From NCBI GenBank assembly GCA_036927565.1, contig JAYESD010000001.1, positions 271,509,560 through 271,573,559 on the forward strand: a stretch of 64,000 nt of DNA, read 5' to 3'. This DNA is from Tuctoria greenei (taxonomy: Eukaryota; Streptophyta; Magnoliopsida; Poales; Poaceae). Below, piece after piece: positions 42,586 through 54,075 of the stretch. Within the stretch, counting starts at the first letter, position 1, and each line of letters opens with the position of its first letter. The translations under genes and the position numbers were made by a program. The notes beneath the pieces were generated by a model. The model was not told the origin of the DNA and made no database searches. It saw only the letters and a list, made by a program, of their open reading frames with translations.

Positions 42586-43967
42586 TGAAGCATCCCGACC
42601 CATCAGATTGGAACTAAACATGTAATATTATTACCAAATACAAGGTTCGATACATAATATTACAACATAAGTGGAACCATAACTATACAGAGCTTTATTT
42701 CAAAGGCATAGCCTTATGGTTAAAAACTACAACTAGTGACAAGGCAAATATAATGAACATCAACACGTAGACTAGTAGCTCGTCATCGCCCATGGTTCCA
42801 CTACACATAACTTAGGTGCGGACGCGACCCTAATCAAAGTCCTCCGGTACGAAGTCAGGATTCTCAGAAAAAAAAATCAATCAACAACATTTGAGTATGA
42901 GTACTTAGCAGGCTGCACCTCACCCTTCCTGAGGGGAATAATACACATACATAAATGCAATGCACAAGATAAATAACAATGCAACTAATGCAAGTGAATA
43001 CCTCCCACCGACACATCTCTCATCTAAATCTCACCTTAGGTGGTTTTCTAGTTGTTAGGACCACACCATAACCTATCCTATACTGAAGGCATAGCCATCC
43101 GAATGGATTTTACACTCCCCAAAGGTTGTACATTGTACCCACATGCACGGACCATCAAAGATAGTCCGACATAACTGACACCCAGTCGAAACATCACCCA
43201 CACCAGTCGCCCTCCAACCCAGCATCAATGTCATCGGTGAGCTCAATAATCTCTCAACATAACTCTCTCTCCACCGTGGAATACTATCGGGCTAGCCATT
43301 GGGATTAGGCTAAGCCCCGCCCATACAGGGACATGTGGTTGTACTGAAAGGAAGTTAGGTGAGATGTCAAAACAACTTGGTCCTTAAGACTCACCAGGGC
43401 AGCCTCCATACACACATCATGAGCCTATCCTCATGATAGAACTTGCCATAAGTCTACCACCACGGTATCACATACACCAACATTAACCCATCTACCCAGT
43501 CGCAACTCATACATGCTCTCATCAACCATACCACATACAAGAGGCAACATCATCATGCATAATCTAGTCATATCAATATGCAACAATGGAAACTATTATG
43601 GCTCCACTGTATCGCTCGGCGCTCAAACAATGCAAAGACATAATCTACGGGCCACAATGAATAAACCACACATAGGTGCAATATGATCAAGAGGGATAGA
43701 TGGAACTTGCCTTCGCTACCGTCTGCGGCGTCGTGCTCCTGCTCAGCTGGCTCCTCCGGGTTCTCCTCCAGCACTGGGTCTATTTCCGACAGTGTCACAA
43801 ACAAATATACAAGCAACACATGCATACATAAATACATCATAGAAATTTAAGTATATTAAACAGAATATGATTTTATATGATTATTAGAGGAATAATTAGG
43901 TTAATCAGAGTTTGGGTGGGTGAGATTTGTATTTTATAAGATTGGAGCTAGTTAATTTCGGAAATAT
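42586..43967 (-). repeat. Element G probable 3' LTR, distal part
   Basis: Non-coding sequence between copia and the Sirevirus. In element sense it contains CTAAGTACTCATACTC, similar to the GCTGAGTACG segment of the D LTR, an AATAAA (GAAATAAAGCTC near 42690), and ends GGGTCGGGATGCTTCA. No gene is visible; a Glu-rich minus-strand stretch near 43690-43800 is open only briefly. Confidence 0.65.
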
Positions 43968-44136
43968 TGTGAGACCTATGTGTGCTGAATACATTGGCTT
44001 GTAGTGAATACACTTGGCTTTGATGATAAAAGTTTTGAATATCACCAAAACACCTTTTTATCAAGGTCCGACTCTAGCTCCGAGCTACAGCAAGGTCCAA
44101 CTAGCTTTGGTCAGCTCCGGTGAAGTTTTGTCTTTA

Positions 44137-44255
44137 GCTCCGGCATGTCTTTAATAGCTCCGGCATGTCTTTGATAGCTCCGGCATGTCTTTGATAGCTC
44201 TGACATGTTTTTGATAGCTCCGACATGTTTTTGATAGCTCCAACATGTTTTTTTG
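44137..44255. repeat. 20-bp tandem repeat, six copies
   Basis: Unit AGCTCC(G)GCATGTCTTTGAT, with later units AGCTCCGACATGTTTTTGAT. The 3' LTR has seven (about 52440-52577). The single extra unit accounts for the 20-bp LTR length difference. Confidence 0.9.
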
Positions 44256-45134
44256 CTAAGCTTCGAAGTTGATTTTTGGTAAGCTCCGGCGCTAGGTTCT
44301 ACTAGCTTTTGTTAGCTCCGGCTCAAGGTCCGGGTTGCTCTGGCAAGGTCCGGAACTTGACTGTAGTGCTTCTGCTTTTCATTTGCAATGTTTTTGTACT
44401 TACTTTACAGTGTTTGAAAGATTGCTTAGTATTCATTTGCTAAGTTCTTGGTGCATTTTGGTTGATATGGATAATATCGTGTTACTGTGTTTTTGCAACA
44501 TGCTTATGTGAGGTGCTCACATAAGGTGTTGTGTTCGGAACTAACTTGAGTCGAGTCGAGGACTTGGGTTCGTCTGGATTGGTTGTTTATTCATGTGCAG
44601 GTGTTGCTTGAGTTCAAGACATGGCTGGTGACGGGATCCATTGGACTAGTCTCAGGGAGGATATGAGGTTCCAAACCAAATTCAGGAGGAATTGTGGTTG
44701 AGCTGATCAGGAGGTTGCGCAGCATGATTGAATCAAGAACAATGCATATGAAGGTATCATGAACGTCATTGGAAGATGTTTGCACGTGTGCAAGGAGTGC
44801 ATGGACGTGGCTACATGGTTCCGAGACATGATGAAGAGATGTGGACGTAAAGAATTGGTCGGAAAGGTCCAACCGACTAGGTTATGGACTCAGGCTGCGG
44901 CTGAGTCGGGTTTGACTCAAATATGGAAAGATTTGAGTTGGTTATGATAGGATTTCGTGTGGGTCACGAATTTGAGTTGTTTAGGAATGTGGGATACGTT
45001 CCTAAGGTGTTTGGAAGTCTTAAGATTGCTTCTATCTGCATATAGAAGAATCTTGAGCAGTTATGGAAAGTTACAATTCGTGATCTGAGTAGGATTAGAG
45101 TCCTAGTTGATATTGGGTTGGCCTAAGGGCTTGT

Positions 45135-45142
45135 TATATAAG
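45135..45142 (+). promoter_or_regulatory. Probable TATA box of the Sirevirus 5' LTR
   Basis: TATATAAG followed by CAAGGGAGCC; conserved at 53461 in the 3' LTR. Confidence 0.6.
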
Positions 45143-45753
45143 CAAGGGAGCCCAGAGCTCATGGGGCACGACTTTGGGGCTATTCCTCTTGTATTCTATT
45201 GAATAAAATTCGTAGTTTGAAGGAACTTTTGTGCCTTGTTCGTCCGACTTGTTCTAGACAAGTTTTACTCGTCGAGTTTTTGTACAACACTACCTTTCGT
45301 CGGTGGTTTTATCATAACTCGGGTTTTATAGATCCAATTGACGTGATTATTTTTGGGTTGTCTTCACAACTTTATTATATATCATATGTCAAAATTTCAC
45401 GGTCGTTGGATTTGTGGTTTCTGATCTACACGAGTTTCTTTGGTGCATTCCAGAACTGTTTTTTTCTCGGGTAGGTCAGATTGACCTTTGTTTGATCTTT
45501 CGATCATAGCTTGAGTTTTTCTCGACGGATTTGAGTGATTCCTTTTGTGTTGTCTTTGTGACTTGATTCTCTCTGATATCCATCACTTTTGTCACGGTGA
45601 AACACATTTAGATTAGTCTCACACACGATTTCTTTAAGAGATCGTTTTTCTGCCGAAGGGGTTGGGGTTTAATTGTTTCCACTGCGTAAGATTTTTAAAT
45701 CTACCATTCACCCCCCCTCTGGTAGCTTTTCACGTGATCTTCGATCCTACAAT

Positions 45754-45772
45754 TGGTATCAGAGCCACAGTG
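45754..45772 (+). other. Sirevirus primer-binding site (initiator Met tRNA)
   Basis: TGGTATCAGAGCCACAGTG, two bases after the 5' LTR. Confidence 0.92.
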
Positions 45773-45814
45773 CTCTAATCTTTATGATTTGCGCACGTTT
45801 TTTTACTAATCATC

Positions 45815-47512
45815 ATGGAGAAGTACTCTGCCAAACCTTGTGTGTTCGCTGGTATTGATTTTCAGGTTTGGAAGGCACGCATGGAGGCTTTCATCCAGGC
45901 ACAAGGCTTTGCAATATGGGAGAAGGTATACAAGCCTTACGAAGTGTCATCAAACGATCAAGTTACAGCTACAAATCTGAGAGATGTCGACAACAACAAC
46001 AAGGCTCGAAACTTGATCATACAAGGATTAACACAAAGTGACTTCGACCGTGTTGCACACCTCCGATCTGCATACGATGTGTGGAAAGCACTTTGTGACT
46101 ACCACGAAGGATCCAACACTATCAAAGAGGTAAGGCAAGACATGTTCAAAAAGGAATACATGCGCTTCGAGATGCAACCCAATGAGTTTATTGATGACAT
46201 TTTTGCTCGCTTTAATAAAATTCTCAGCAACTTACGTAGTGTCAATGTTAATTTTTCAGATGCTGAAAATGCTAGGCAATTGCTAAGTGCATTAGATATG
46301 TCAATTTGGGAGATGAAAGTCACATCTATTCGTGAATCTACTGTCATGAGTTCTATTACATTAGATGTACTCTATTCTAAATTAAAAACTCATGAAATTG
46401 ACATCCTAACACGTAAGAACCCAAATAAGTCCATTGCATTTGTTTCACAACGTGATATGTCTAGCTCCGGCCAATCATCATCTTGCAATACTCTTGCTTT
46501 GTTGTCCTCACTAACCCAGGAGCAGATCGAAGAATTTCCAGAAGAGGAGTTGGCACTCATCTCTACTAGATTCTCAAAAGCATTGCAAAATGTGAGAACT
46601 AGAAGGAGAGGAAGCTCCGGACCTCAATGCTGTTTTGAATGTTGTAAAACAGGACACTTTCGTACAGAATGCCCTAACCTTTCAGGTCCGACCACTCGGG
46701 AAGAAAAACAAAGCAAGGTCCGGACCTCCTCTGGAAATTCCAACAAGAAGAAGAAAGGTACCATAGGACGCAAGATGATCAACAGTTTCATCACCGCGCT
46801 TCAAGAGTTCAGTTCAAGTGACGTGGACATTGGAAGTGATGAAGATGAAGATGATTTGGCAAACTTGTGCTTTATGGCGGGCAAGTCAAGATCAAGTATG
46901 GAGGAGGCAGAACAAAACAGCGACAATGAAGAGGTATGTCCTACTTGCGAAGAAATGTGTGATGCCATTTCTCGTGCCATTATTATTGTTAAGAAAAATG
47001 ACAAAAAGCTTAGGGATAGTGCTGCTAAAATTGAATCACTAGAATCTGAAATTAACCGTTTAAAAACTTTGATTCCTAGTGATGATGCATGTTCCTCATG
47101 TGATTTAATATATGAACAATTGTCCTCATTAAGAAGTGCGCACACCTCCACACTTGATAAACTTGAGTTAGAAATTGAAAAGAACAAAGAGCTTGCTGCA
47201 CTTAATGATAAAAACTTGAAAGATGCTAGCTGTTCTACAATTGATTTGCATTGTTCTGCATGTGAAAATCTTGATAAGAAACTAAAGGATGCAATGAATA
47301 AAATTTCCATTCTGAACAATGCTTTATGTTCTCATGAAGTTAAATATTGTTCAAACTGCAAATTAAAAGGAAAAACATCATGTGAAAATTGCCTTGATCT
47401 GTCCAATAAACTTGATGACATGCATAGGACATTATATCGGTTTTGTAATGGGAATAAGAACATAAACTTGCTGCTGAATTTTCCAAGTCATGCAATGATA
47501 AAATTGGTTTAG
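45815..47512 (+). CDS. Sirevirus gag, first 565 codons
   Basis: The ATG at 45815 opens MEKYSAKPCVFAGIDFQVWK, a typical Sirevirus gag start. The capsid-like part (residues about 10-220) has VWKALCDYHEGSN and LRSVNVNFSDAENARQLL. A zinc knuckle CFECCKTGHFRTEC is at about residue 271. An acidic and then strongly helical, Glu/Lys/Asp-rich region (residues about 330-560) with several CXXC pairs follows; Sirevirus gags have such a C-terminal extension, reported to bind the LC8 dynein light chain. The frame ends at TAG 47510, before the second knuckle, so gag is truncated relative to its family. Confidence 0.9.
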   Translation: MEKYSAKPCVFAGIDFQVWKARMEAFIQAQGFAIWEKVYKPYEVSSNDQVTATNLRDVDNNNKARNLIIQGLTQSDFDRVAHLRSAYDVWKALCDYHEGSNTIKEVRQDMFKKEYMRFEMQPNEFIDDIFARFNKILSNLRSVNVNFSDAENARQLLSALDMSIWEMKVTSIRESTVMSSITLDVLYSKLKTHEIDILTRKNPNKSIAFVSQRDMSSSGQSSSCNTLALLSSLTQEQIEEFPEEELALISTRFSKALQNVRTRRRGSSGPQCCFECCKTGHFRTECPNLSGPTTREEKQSKVRTSSGNSNKKKKGTIGRKMINSFITALQEFSSSDVDIGSDEDEDDLANLCFMAGKSRSSMEEAEQNSDNEEVCPTCEEMCDAISRAIIIVKKNDKKLRDSAAKIESLESEINRLKTLIPSDDACSSCDLIYEQLSSLRSAHTSTLDKLELEIEKNKELAALNDKNLKDASCSTIDLHCSACENLDKKLKDAMNKISILNNALCSHEVKYCSNCKLKGKTSCENCLDLSNKLDDMHRTLYRFCNGNKNINLLLNFPSHAMIKLV

Positions 47513-47577
47513 GTTTTGATTCTCATGCTCATGCTAAGGCACATCCACCTAAAATTGTAAAATCATTAGGAAGTGGT

Positions 47578-48108
47578 TTGATTCAAACAGTTCCTAAACA
47601 AAAAGGAGTGGTTTTCAAATATGCAGGAGTGTTGCCTCATTCGGTTTTAAGTAAAAATGTTGCTTGCTCATCTAGACATGAACACAAAGTTAAATTTCAT
47701 TGTACCTTCTGTGGTAGAGATGGTCATGTCATAGATTTTTGTTATAGACTAGCTAAACAACGGGAAAGGGAAAGAATGGTTGCTAGATCTCATAACTTTC
47801 ATGCAAAATTTGCTGCACACATTGAACCGAATGTACAACCTGCTGTTTTGAGTCAAAAACATTCAAAGTTTACCTCCGGACCTTCTGTTTTTGCCTCCGG
47901 AGCTACTATTTTTTGTGCTACACAAGTAACACCTTATAGGTCAGTAGTTAAGAATAAAAAATCTCAAACTTTGACTCATAAACCTGCTGTTTTGTCTCAG
48001 CTTTTACGTGTTTTGCCTACTGCACGTCGCGTGACTCAGTACTGGATTCCTAAATGCCTTTTGACTAACCCCAGTATTGAGTCATCGACGTATTGTGCTT
48101 CTATGTAG
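47578..48108 (+). pseudogene. Sirevirus gag, C-terminal part with second zinc knuckle
   Basis: Continues gag in another frame. CTFCGRDGHVIDFC (about 47702-47743) is a second CCHC knuckle, followed by a basic stretch (YRLAKQRERERMVARSH). The tail is Ser/Thr/Pro-rich. A TAG at 48106 separates it from protease in the same frame. Confidence 0.85.
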
Positions 48109-48117
48109 GTTACACGT

Positions 48118-49289
48118 TTGAGGAAGGAGAACATTTGGATTGTGGATTCAGGTTGCTCACGCCACATGACCGGTAACAAAGATTGGTTCTCCTCCCTCTC
48201 TTTTGTGTCACGTGTAGAGAATGTTACTTTTGCCGATAATTCTTCAACTCCTATAATTGCTAAGGGTTCGGTTAGAGTAAATGATCACTACACTTTGAAG
48301 GATGTGGCACTTGTCAAAAATTTGAAATACAACTTGCTTTCTGTTGCACAATTGCTAGATGAAAATCTAGAAATTATTTTCAATAAAAACTGCTGCAAAG
48401 TTGTAGGTTCAAATATTGAGCTTATTTTTAACATGTCTCGGTTTGGAAGAGTTTTTAAAGCTGATTTTGATATGTCTTCCTCTAAGCATAGGTGTCTAGT
48501 TGCTAATGATTCAAAGGACTTATATTTTTGGCATCGTAGACTTGGTCACGTAGGCTTTGATCACCTAACGCGTGTTAGTGCTCTTGATCGCATACGTGGG
48601 CTGCCTAAGCTTAAAGGGGACAAAGAAATTGTGTGCTCTTCTTGTAGACATGCTAAGATGGTTGCAGGTTCACATACACCTCTCACAATGATCATGACAA
48701 CTGAACCATGTCAACTTTTGCATCTTGACACCGTAGGACCTTCACGTGTTCAATCCTTTGGAGGTAAATGGTATGTTCTTGTTATCGTTGATGGTTATTC
48801 TAGATACTCTTGGGTTTATTTTATGGCATCTAAGAATGAAGTTTTTAGTCACTTTAGAACTTTATTTCTTAGATTATCAATTGATCACCCAGGATCATTA
48901 AAAGCAATTAGAAGTGATAATGGAACTGAATTTAAAAATCAATCTTTTGATCACTTTTTGTGCTGAAAATAGAATAGATCATCAATTCTCTTCACCATAT
49001 GTACCTCAACAAAACGGTGTTGTAGAAAGAAAGAACAGAACCTTAGTTGAGATGGCTAGAACTATGCTTGATGAATATCAAACTCCTAGGAAATTATTGG
49101 GCTGATGCGTTAGCAACCGCTTGTTATGTCTCAAATCGTGTTTTCTTGCGTGCTAAGCTAGGTAAAACACCATATGAGCTCCGGTTTGAACATAGGCCTA
49201 GTGTTACACACTTTCGGGTCTTTGGTTGCAAATGTTTTGTTAAGAAACATGGTAATCTTGATAAATTTGAACCTTGATCCATTGATGGC
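48118..49289 (+). pseudogene. Sirevirus protease and integrase
   Basis: Protease motif WIVDSGCSRHMTGNKDWF lies at the start. Pre-integrase LYFWHRRLGHVGFDHL (about 48520), zinc-binding CSSCRHAKM, and core motifs TVGPSRVQSFGGKWYVLV, IRSDNGTEFKN (about 48910), SPYVPQQNGVVERKNRTL (about 48990) and GCKCFVKKHGNLDKFEP follow. Frameshifts fall near 48950 and 49095 and a TGA at 49275, so the integrase is non-functional. Confidence 0.92.
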
Positions 49290-51284
49290 ATGTTTCTTGG
49301 TTATCCATCTCATACTAGAGGCTACCGTGTGCTTTTACTTGACACTAACAAAATTATAGAGACTTGTGAAGTGTCTTTTTATGAAGCTAGCCCAGATACT
49401 AGCTCCGGTGTTGCAGGACCAGATCCGTATCCTCAGGGGGAGGGTATTTTCAAAGATGAAGAAGAACCGGTGATACTGCCTGGTAGTTTCGAAGTTGACA
49501 CGTGTCCAGCTCCGGACATTGAACAAGCTCCGGCTATCACCTATGCTGGTCCTGATCGTCCACAAGTCACAAGATCATCAATCTACGATGAACCTAATGA
49601 AGAAGAAGCTTGTGAGACATCTGTTCCCCGACGTTTTTACAAAGATCATCCCCCACAACAGATGATTGGAAGCTTGCACGAACGAGTCACACGGTCCAGG
49701 TTTTGCGATCCAAACTCTTATGCTCATTCTGCTTTTGTTGCTTCTTTTGAACCCAAAGATATATCACACGCACTCACTAATGAATCTTGGATTATTTCCA
49801 TGCAAGAAGAGTTAGAAAATTTTGAAAGAAATAATGTTTGGGAACTTGTATCTCCTCCTCAAGGTCACACTTTAATTGGAACTAAATGGGTATATAAAAA
49901 TAAACAAAGTGAGGATGGGGTTGTGGTTAGGAATAAGGCTAGGTTGGTTGCTCAAGGTTTCACTCAAGTTGAAGGTCTAGATTTTGATGAAACTTTTGCT
50001 CCTGTCGCTAGATTAGAAGCCATAGGAATTTTGTTAGCTTTTGCAGCATCCAAAGGTTTTAAGCTATTTCAAATGGATGTTAAAAGTGATTTTCTTAACG
50101 GCTACATAGATGAGGAGGTTTATGTCAAACAACCACCAGGTTTTGAAAATCCAGATTTTCCTAATCATGTTTATAAACTATCCAAAGCCTTATACGGTCT
50201 CAAACAAGCCCCTAGAGCATGGTATGATAGGTTAAAAACATTCTTACTTGAAAAGAGGTTTACCATGGGCAAGGTTGATAAAACTCTTTTTGTGCTTAAG
50301 CATGGCAATGACTCATTATTCGTTCAAGTGTATGTGGATGATATTATCTTTGGTTGTACTTCTCATGATCTTGTGTCCAAGTTTTCAGCAATGATGAGTT
50401 CCGAATTTGAAATGAGCATGATGGGTGAACTCACTTACTTTTTGGGGCTGCAAATCAAGCAAACCAAGGAGGGTACCTTTACGCATCAAACGAAGTATAC
50501 CAAAGACCTCCTAAGGTGCTTCAACATGGACAAAAGCAAGCCTCTTCGGACACCAATGGGAACAGAAACAACACTTGAACTTGATGAAGATGATGAACCC
50601 ATGAATCAAAAAGAATATAGAAGCATGATCGGATCACTTTTGTACCTCACGGCATCAAGACCGGACATACAATTCAGCGTATGTCTTTGTGCATGGTTTC
50701 AAGCCTCTCCACGTGTTTCACATCGTCAAGCCGTCAAAAGGATTCTCAGGTACTTACATGGAACCCAAGAATTTGACATTTTTCTTCCTTCTTCCTCAAC
50801 CGTTACTTTGAAAGCTTTTTTGGATGCTGATTTTGGGGGTTGTAGGATTGATAGGAAAAGTACTTCCGGTGCTTGTCATTTTCTTGGTAATTCTCTTGTT
50901 GCTTGGTCCTCTAGAAAACAAAATTTAGTTGCACAATCCACAGCCGAATCTGAATATGTAGCTGCTGCTAGTGCTTGCTCACAAATTCTTTGGATTGTTC
51001 AAACACTTAAGGACTATGGGGTTGATCTAGATAGTGTTCCACTATTCTGTGATAACACTAGTGCCATTTGCATTGCTAAAAACCCCGTACAACATTCTAG
51101 AACTAAGCACATTGAAATTAGGTATCACTTTCTCCGAGATAACGTTGAAAAAGGAAACATTGTGCTTCACCATGTAGATACCGAACAACAATTGGCTGAC
51201 ATTTTTACAAAACTTTTGGATTTCACTCATTTTTGTTACATTCGTAGTGAAATAGGGGTTATGCATCCTCATGGCTTAAATTGA
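49290..51284 (+). CDS. Sirevirus reverse transcriptase and RNase H, 664 codons
   Basis: Starts with the integrase C-terminal remainder (FLGYPSHTRGYRVLLLDTNK). An acidic, Pro-rich linker follows, then reverse transcriptase: WVYKNKQSEDGVVVRNKARL, VARLEAIGILLAFAASKGF, YGLKQAPRAWYDRL, and catalytic YVDDIIFG (about 50333). RNase H: LDADFGGCRIDRKSTSGACH (Asp), AQSTAESEYVAAASA (Glu), CDNTSAICIAKNP (Asp) and RTKHIEIRYHFLRD. Uninterrupted, all expected catalytic residues visible. Ends at TGA 51282, overlapping the first polypurine tract. Confidence 0.93.
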   Translation: MFLGYPSHTRGYRVLLLDTNKIIETCEVSFYEASPDTSSGVAGPDPYPQGEGIFKDEEEPVILPGSFEVDTCPAPDIEQAPAITYAGPDRPQVTRSSIYDEPNEEEACETSVPRRFYKDHPPQQMIGSLHERVTRSRFCDPNSYAHSAFVASFEPKDISHALTNESWIISMQEELENFERNNVWELVSPPQGHTLIGTKWVYKNKQSEDGVVVRNKARLVAQGFTQVEGLDFDETFAPVARLEAIGILLAFAASKGFKLFQMDVKSDFLNGYIDEEVYVKQPPGFENPDFPNHVYKLSKALYGLKQAPRAWYDRLKTFLLEKRFTMGKVDKTLFVLKHGNDSLFVQVYVDDIIFGCTSHDLVSKFSAMMSSEFEMSMMGELTYFLGLQIKQTKEGTFTHQTKYTKDLLRCFNMDKSKPLRTPMGTETTLELDEDDEPMNQKEYRSMIGSLLYLTASRPDIQFSVCLCAWFQASPRVSHRQAVKRILRYLHGTQEFDIFLPSSSTVTLKAFLDADFGGCRIDRKSTSGACHFLGNSLVAWSSRKQNLVAQSTAESEYVAAASACSQILWIVQTLKDYGVDLDSVPLFCDNTSAICIAKNPVQHSRTKHIEIRYHFLRDNVEKGNIVLHHVDTEQQLADIFTKLLDFTHFCYIRSEIGVMHPHGLN

Positions 51285-52271
51285 GGGGGAGTTTTTGAAA
51301 CTTGGGAAGTCTATGTGTGAATCTGAAATTAAAATAATATGAGCATAGTATTTCATACATATATGACTTTGTGATTCGTTTTACATGTTGAAAGTTCTTA
51401 CTACATTACTCGTGTTATACATTTTGTAGTTTTTGCCATGTCTAGTAATTGGAATAATTACTTACACTAAAACTGGTCATGGTCAAACTTTCTTGCTGTT
51501 TTGAACTTGTTACATGTTCACAAGTGCTTTTAATCATAAAGAATTAATCAAGTAATCAACTCACATGTTGAGTTTTTATGAACAAATATAAATTGAGAAA
51601 AGATCAAGAGAATATGCATGCATCGCACTTCTTCTTTTGAGATAGCTTATCATTGCACTTAGATATGAACTTGGAAGAAGTTGTGTATGACTAAAATCAT
51701 GTCCTTAAGCTTCTGATTGTCAAATGACATAGGCTTGGCTTGGTTGGTTAGAATAAGGCAGATGCGCATATAATCTCTTGCAAATATCATATGATCTAAA
51801 TTTGTGTTTTGAAAAATAATAAAATGCAGAAACTAGTGTCATGCTTTCAAGTTATGAAATAGTTAAGTTTGTGAGATCATGACTTGCTTAAATTGAAAAT
51901 TACATATGATCTCTAGCATGGCTTACACTACTTTATGTATCTCATTGATGTGATAGTGTAAGTTACTTGATAGTATGACTTGGATGAGCTTTGTTTTATA
52001 TGTATATGTTATAATATGCTCATGACAATTAAAATTTCTCTTTTACCTTGCTGAATACATTGTCAAAGGGGGAGAGATAAGCATGAAGAGAAAGAAAATA
52101 TGTGCATAACGAGAGATAATAAAGGGGAAGAGATAATATGGGTTAATTTTTCTTCTCATTTTATTTTCTGATTTACAAAAAGGGGAGAAATTGTCTTCAA
52201 AACTTTTAATGAGAACAAGCAAATGTTCGGATTTTAAATGGTGTTGCCAATGCATTCATCAAGGGGGAGAT
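51285..52271 (+). other. Sirevirus region after pol, with five polypurine tracts
   Basis: Non-coding. Tracts: TTGAGGGGGAG at 51281, AAAGGGGGAGAG at 52065, AAAGGGGAAGAG at 52121, AAAAAGGGGAGAAA at 52177, and AAGGGGGAGAT at 52261 next to the 3' LTR. Repeated polypurine tracts are described for Sireviruses. No env-like frame is present. Confidence 0.85.
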
Positions 52272-54075
52272 TGTGAGACCTATGTGTGTTGAATACATTG
52301 GCTTGTAGTGAATACACTTGGCTTTGATGATAAAAGTTTTGAATATCACCAAAACACCTTTTTATCAAGGTATGACTCTAGCTCCGAGCTACAACAAGGT
52401 CCAACCAGCTTTGGTCAGCTCCGGTGAAGTTTTGTCTTTAGCTCCGGCATGTCTTTGATAGCTCCGGCATGTCTTTGATAGCTCCGGCATGTCTTTGATA
52501 GCTCCGACATGTTTTTGATAGCTCCGACATGTTTTTGATAGCTCCGACATGTTTTTGATAGCTCTGCCGTGTTTTTTTGCTAAACTCCGAAGTTGATTTT
52601 TGGTAAGCTCCGGCGCTAGGTTCTACTAGCTTTTGTTAGCTTCGGCTCAAGGTCCGGGTTGCTCTGGCAAGGTCCGGAACTTGACCGTAATGCTTCTGCT
52701 TTTCATTTGCAATGTTTTTGTACTTGCTTTACATTGTTGGAAAGATTTCTTAGTATTCATTTGCTAAGTTTTTGGTGCGTTTTGGTTGATATGGATAATA
52801 TCGTGTTACTGTGTTTTTGCAACATGCTTATGTGAGGTGCTCACATAAGGTGTTGTGTTCGGAACTAACTTGAGTCAAGTCGAGGACTTGGGCTCGTATG
52901 GATTGGCTGTTTATTCATGTGCAGGTGTTGCTTGAGTTCAATACATAGCTGGTGATGGGATCCATTGGACTAGTCTCAGGGAGGAGATGAGGTTCCAACA
53001 ACCAAATTCAGGAGGAATTGTGGTTGAGCTGATCAGGAGGTTGCGCAGCATGATTGAATCAAGAACAATGCATATGAAGGTATCATGGACGTCATTGGAA
53101 GATGTTTGCACGTGTGCAAGGAGTGCATGGGCGTGGCTACATGGTTCCGAGGCGTGATGAAGAGATGTGTACATAAAGAATTGGTCGGAAAGGTCCAACC
53201 GACTAGGTTATGGACTCAGGCTGCGGCTGAGTCGGGTTTGACTCAAATATGGAAAGATTTGAGTTGGTTATGATAGGATTTCGTGTGGGTCACGAATTTG
53301 AGTTGTTTAGGAATGTGGGATACGTTCCTAAGGTGTTTGGAAGTCTTAAGATTGCTTCTATCTGCGTATAGCAGAATCTTGAGCAGTTATGGAAAGTTAC
53401 GATTCGTGATCTGAGTAGGATTGGAGTCCTAGTTGATATTGGGTTGGCCTAAGGGCTGGTTATATAAGCAAGGGAGCCCAGAGCTCGTGGGGCACAACTT
53501 TGGGGCTATTCCTCTTGTATTCTATTGAATAAAATTTGTAGTTTGAAGGAACTTTTGTGCCTTGTTCGTCCGACTTGTTCCAGACAAGTTTTATTCGTCG
53601 AGTTTCTGTACAGCACTACCTTTCGTTGGTGGTTTTATCATAACTCGAGTTTTACAGATCCAATTGACGTGATTTTGTTTGGGTTGTCTTTACAACTTTA
53701 TTATATATCATATGTCAAAATTTCACGGTCATTGGATTTGTGGTTTCTGATCTACACGAATTTCTTTGCAGCATTCCAGAACTGTTTTTCCTCGAGTAGG
53801 TCAGATTGACCTTTGTTTGATCTTTTGATCATAGCTTGAGTTTTTCTCGACGGATTTAAGTGATTCCTTTTGTGTTGTCTTCGTGACTTGATTCTCTCTG
53901 ATATCCATCACTTTTGTCACGGTGAAACACATTTAGATTAGTCTCACACATGATTTCTTTAAGAGATTGTTTTTCTGCCAAAGGTGTTGGGGTTTAATTG
54001 TTTCCGCTGCGTAAGATTTTTAAATCTACCATTCACCCCCCTCTGGTAGCTTTTCACATGCTCTTCGATCCTACA
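52272..54075 (+). repeat. Sirevirus 3' LTR
   Basis: 1804 bp, TGTGAGACC to CCTACA. Seven 20-bp units at about 52440-52577; TATATAAG at 53461. Confidence 0.95.

Larger units (their letters stand above)
43968..45751 (+). repeat. Sirevirus 5' LTR
   Basis: 1784 bp. It carries six copies of a 20-bp repeat (about 44137-44255), TATATAAG at 45135 and a T-rich end before ACCCCCCCCTCTGG. Confidence 0.95.
43968..54075 (+). mobile_element. Sirevirus (Ty1/copia, SIRE/Maximus lineage), complete
   Basis: The 10,108-bp element is flanked by AATAT at 43963-43967 and 54076-54080. LTRs of 1784 and 1804 bp begin TGTGAGACC and end TTCGATCCTACA. Primer site TGGTATCAGAGCCACAG follows. Long gag with coiled coil, two zinc knuckles, protease, integrase, reverse transcriptase and RNase H in copia order, then about 1 kb with several polypurine tracts. 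These are Sirevirus traits. LTRs are very similar, so it is relatively young; a few frameshifts disable it. Confidence 0.96.

Noticed and set aside
43568..43840. 90-codon minus-strand ORF with acidic stretch
   Set aside because: Short, within an LTR, without conserved motifs or a partner LTR for comparison.
44137..44255. Possible CRISPR-like direct repeats
   Set aside because: Units are head-to-tail without spacers, inside an LTR, in a eukaryotic genome.
51285..52260. env-like gene in the Sirevirus
   Set aside because: Some Sireviruses have one, but here no long frame exists between pol and the 3' LTR.
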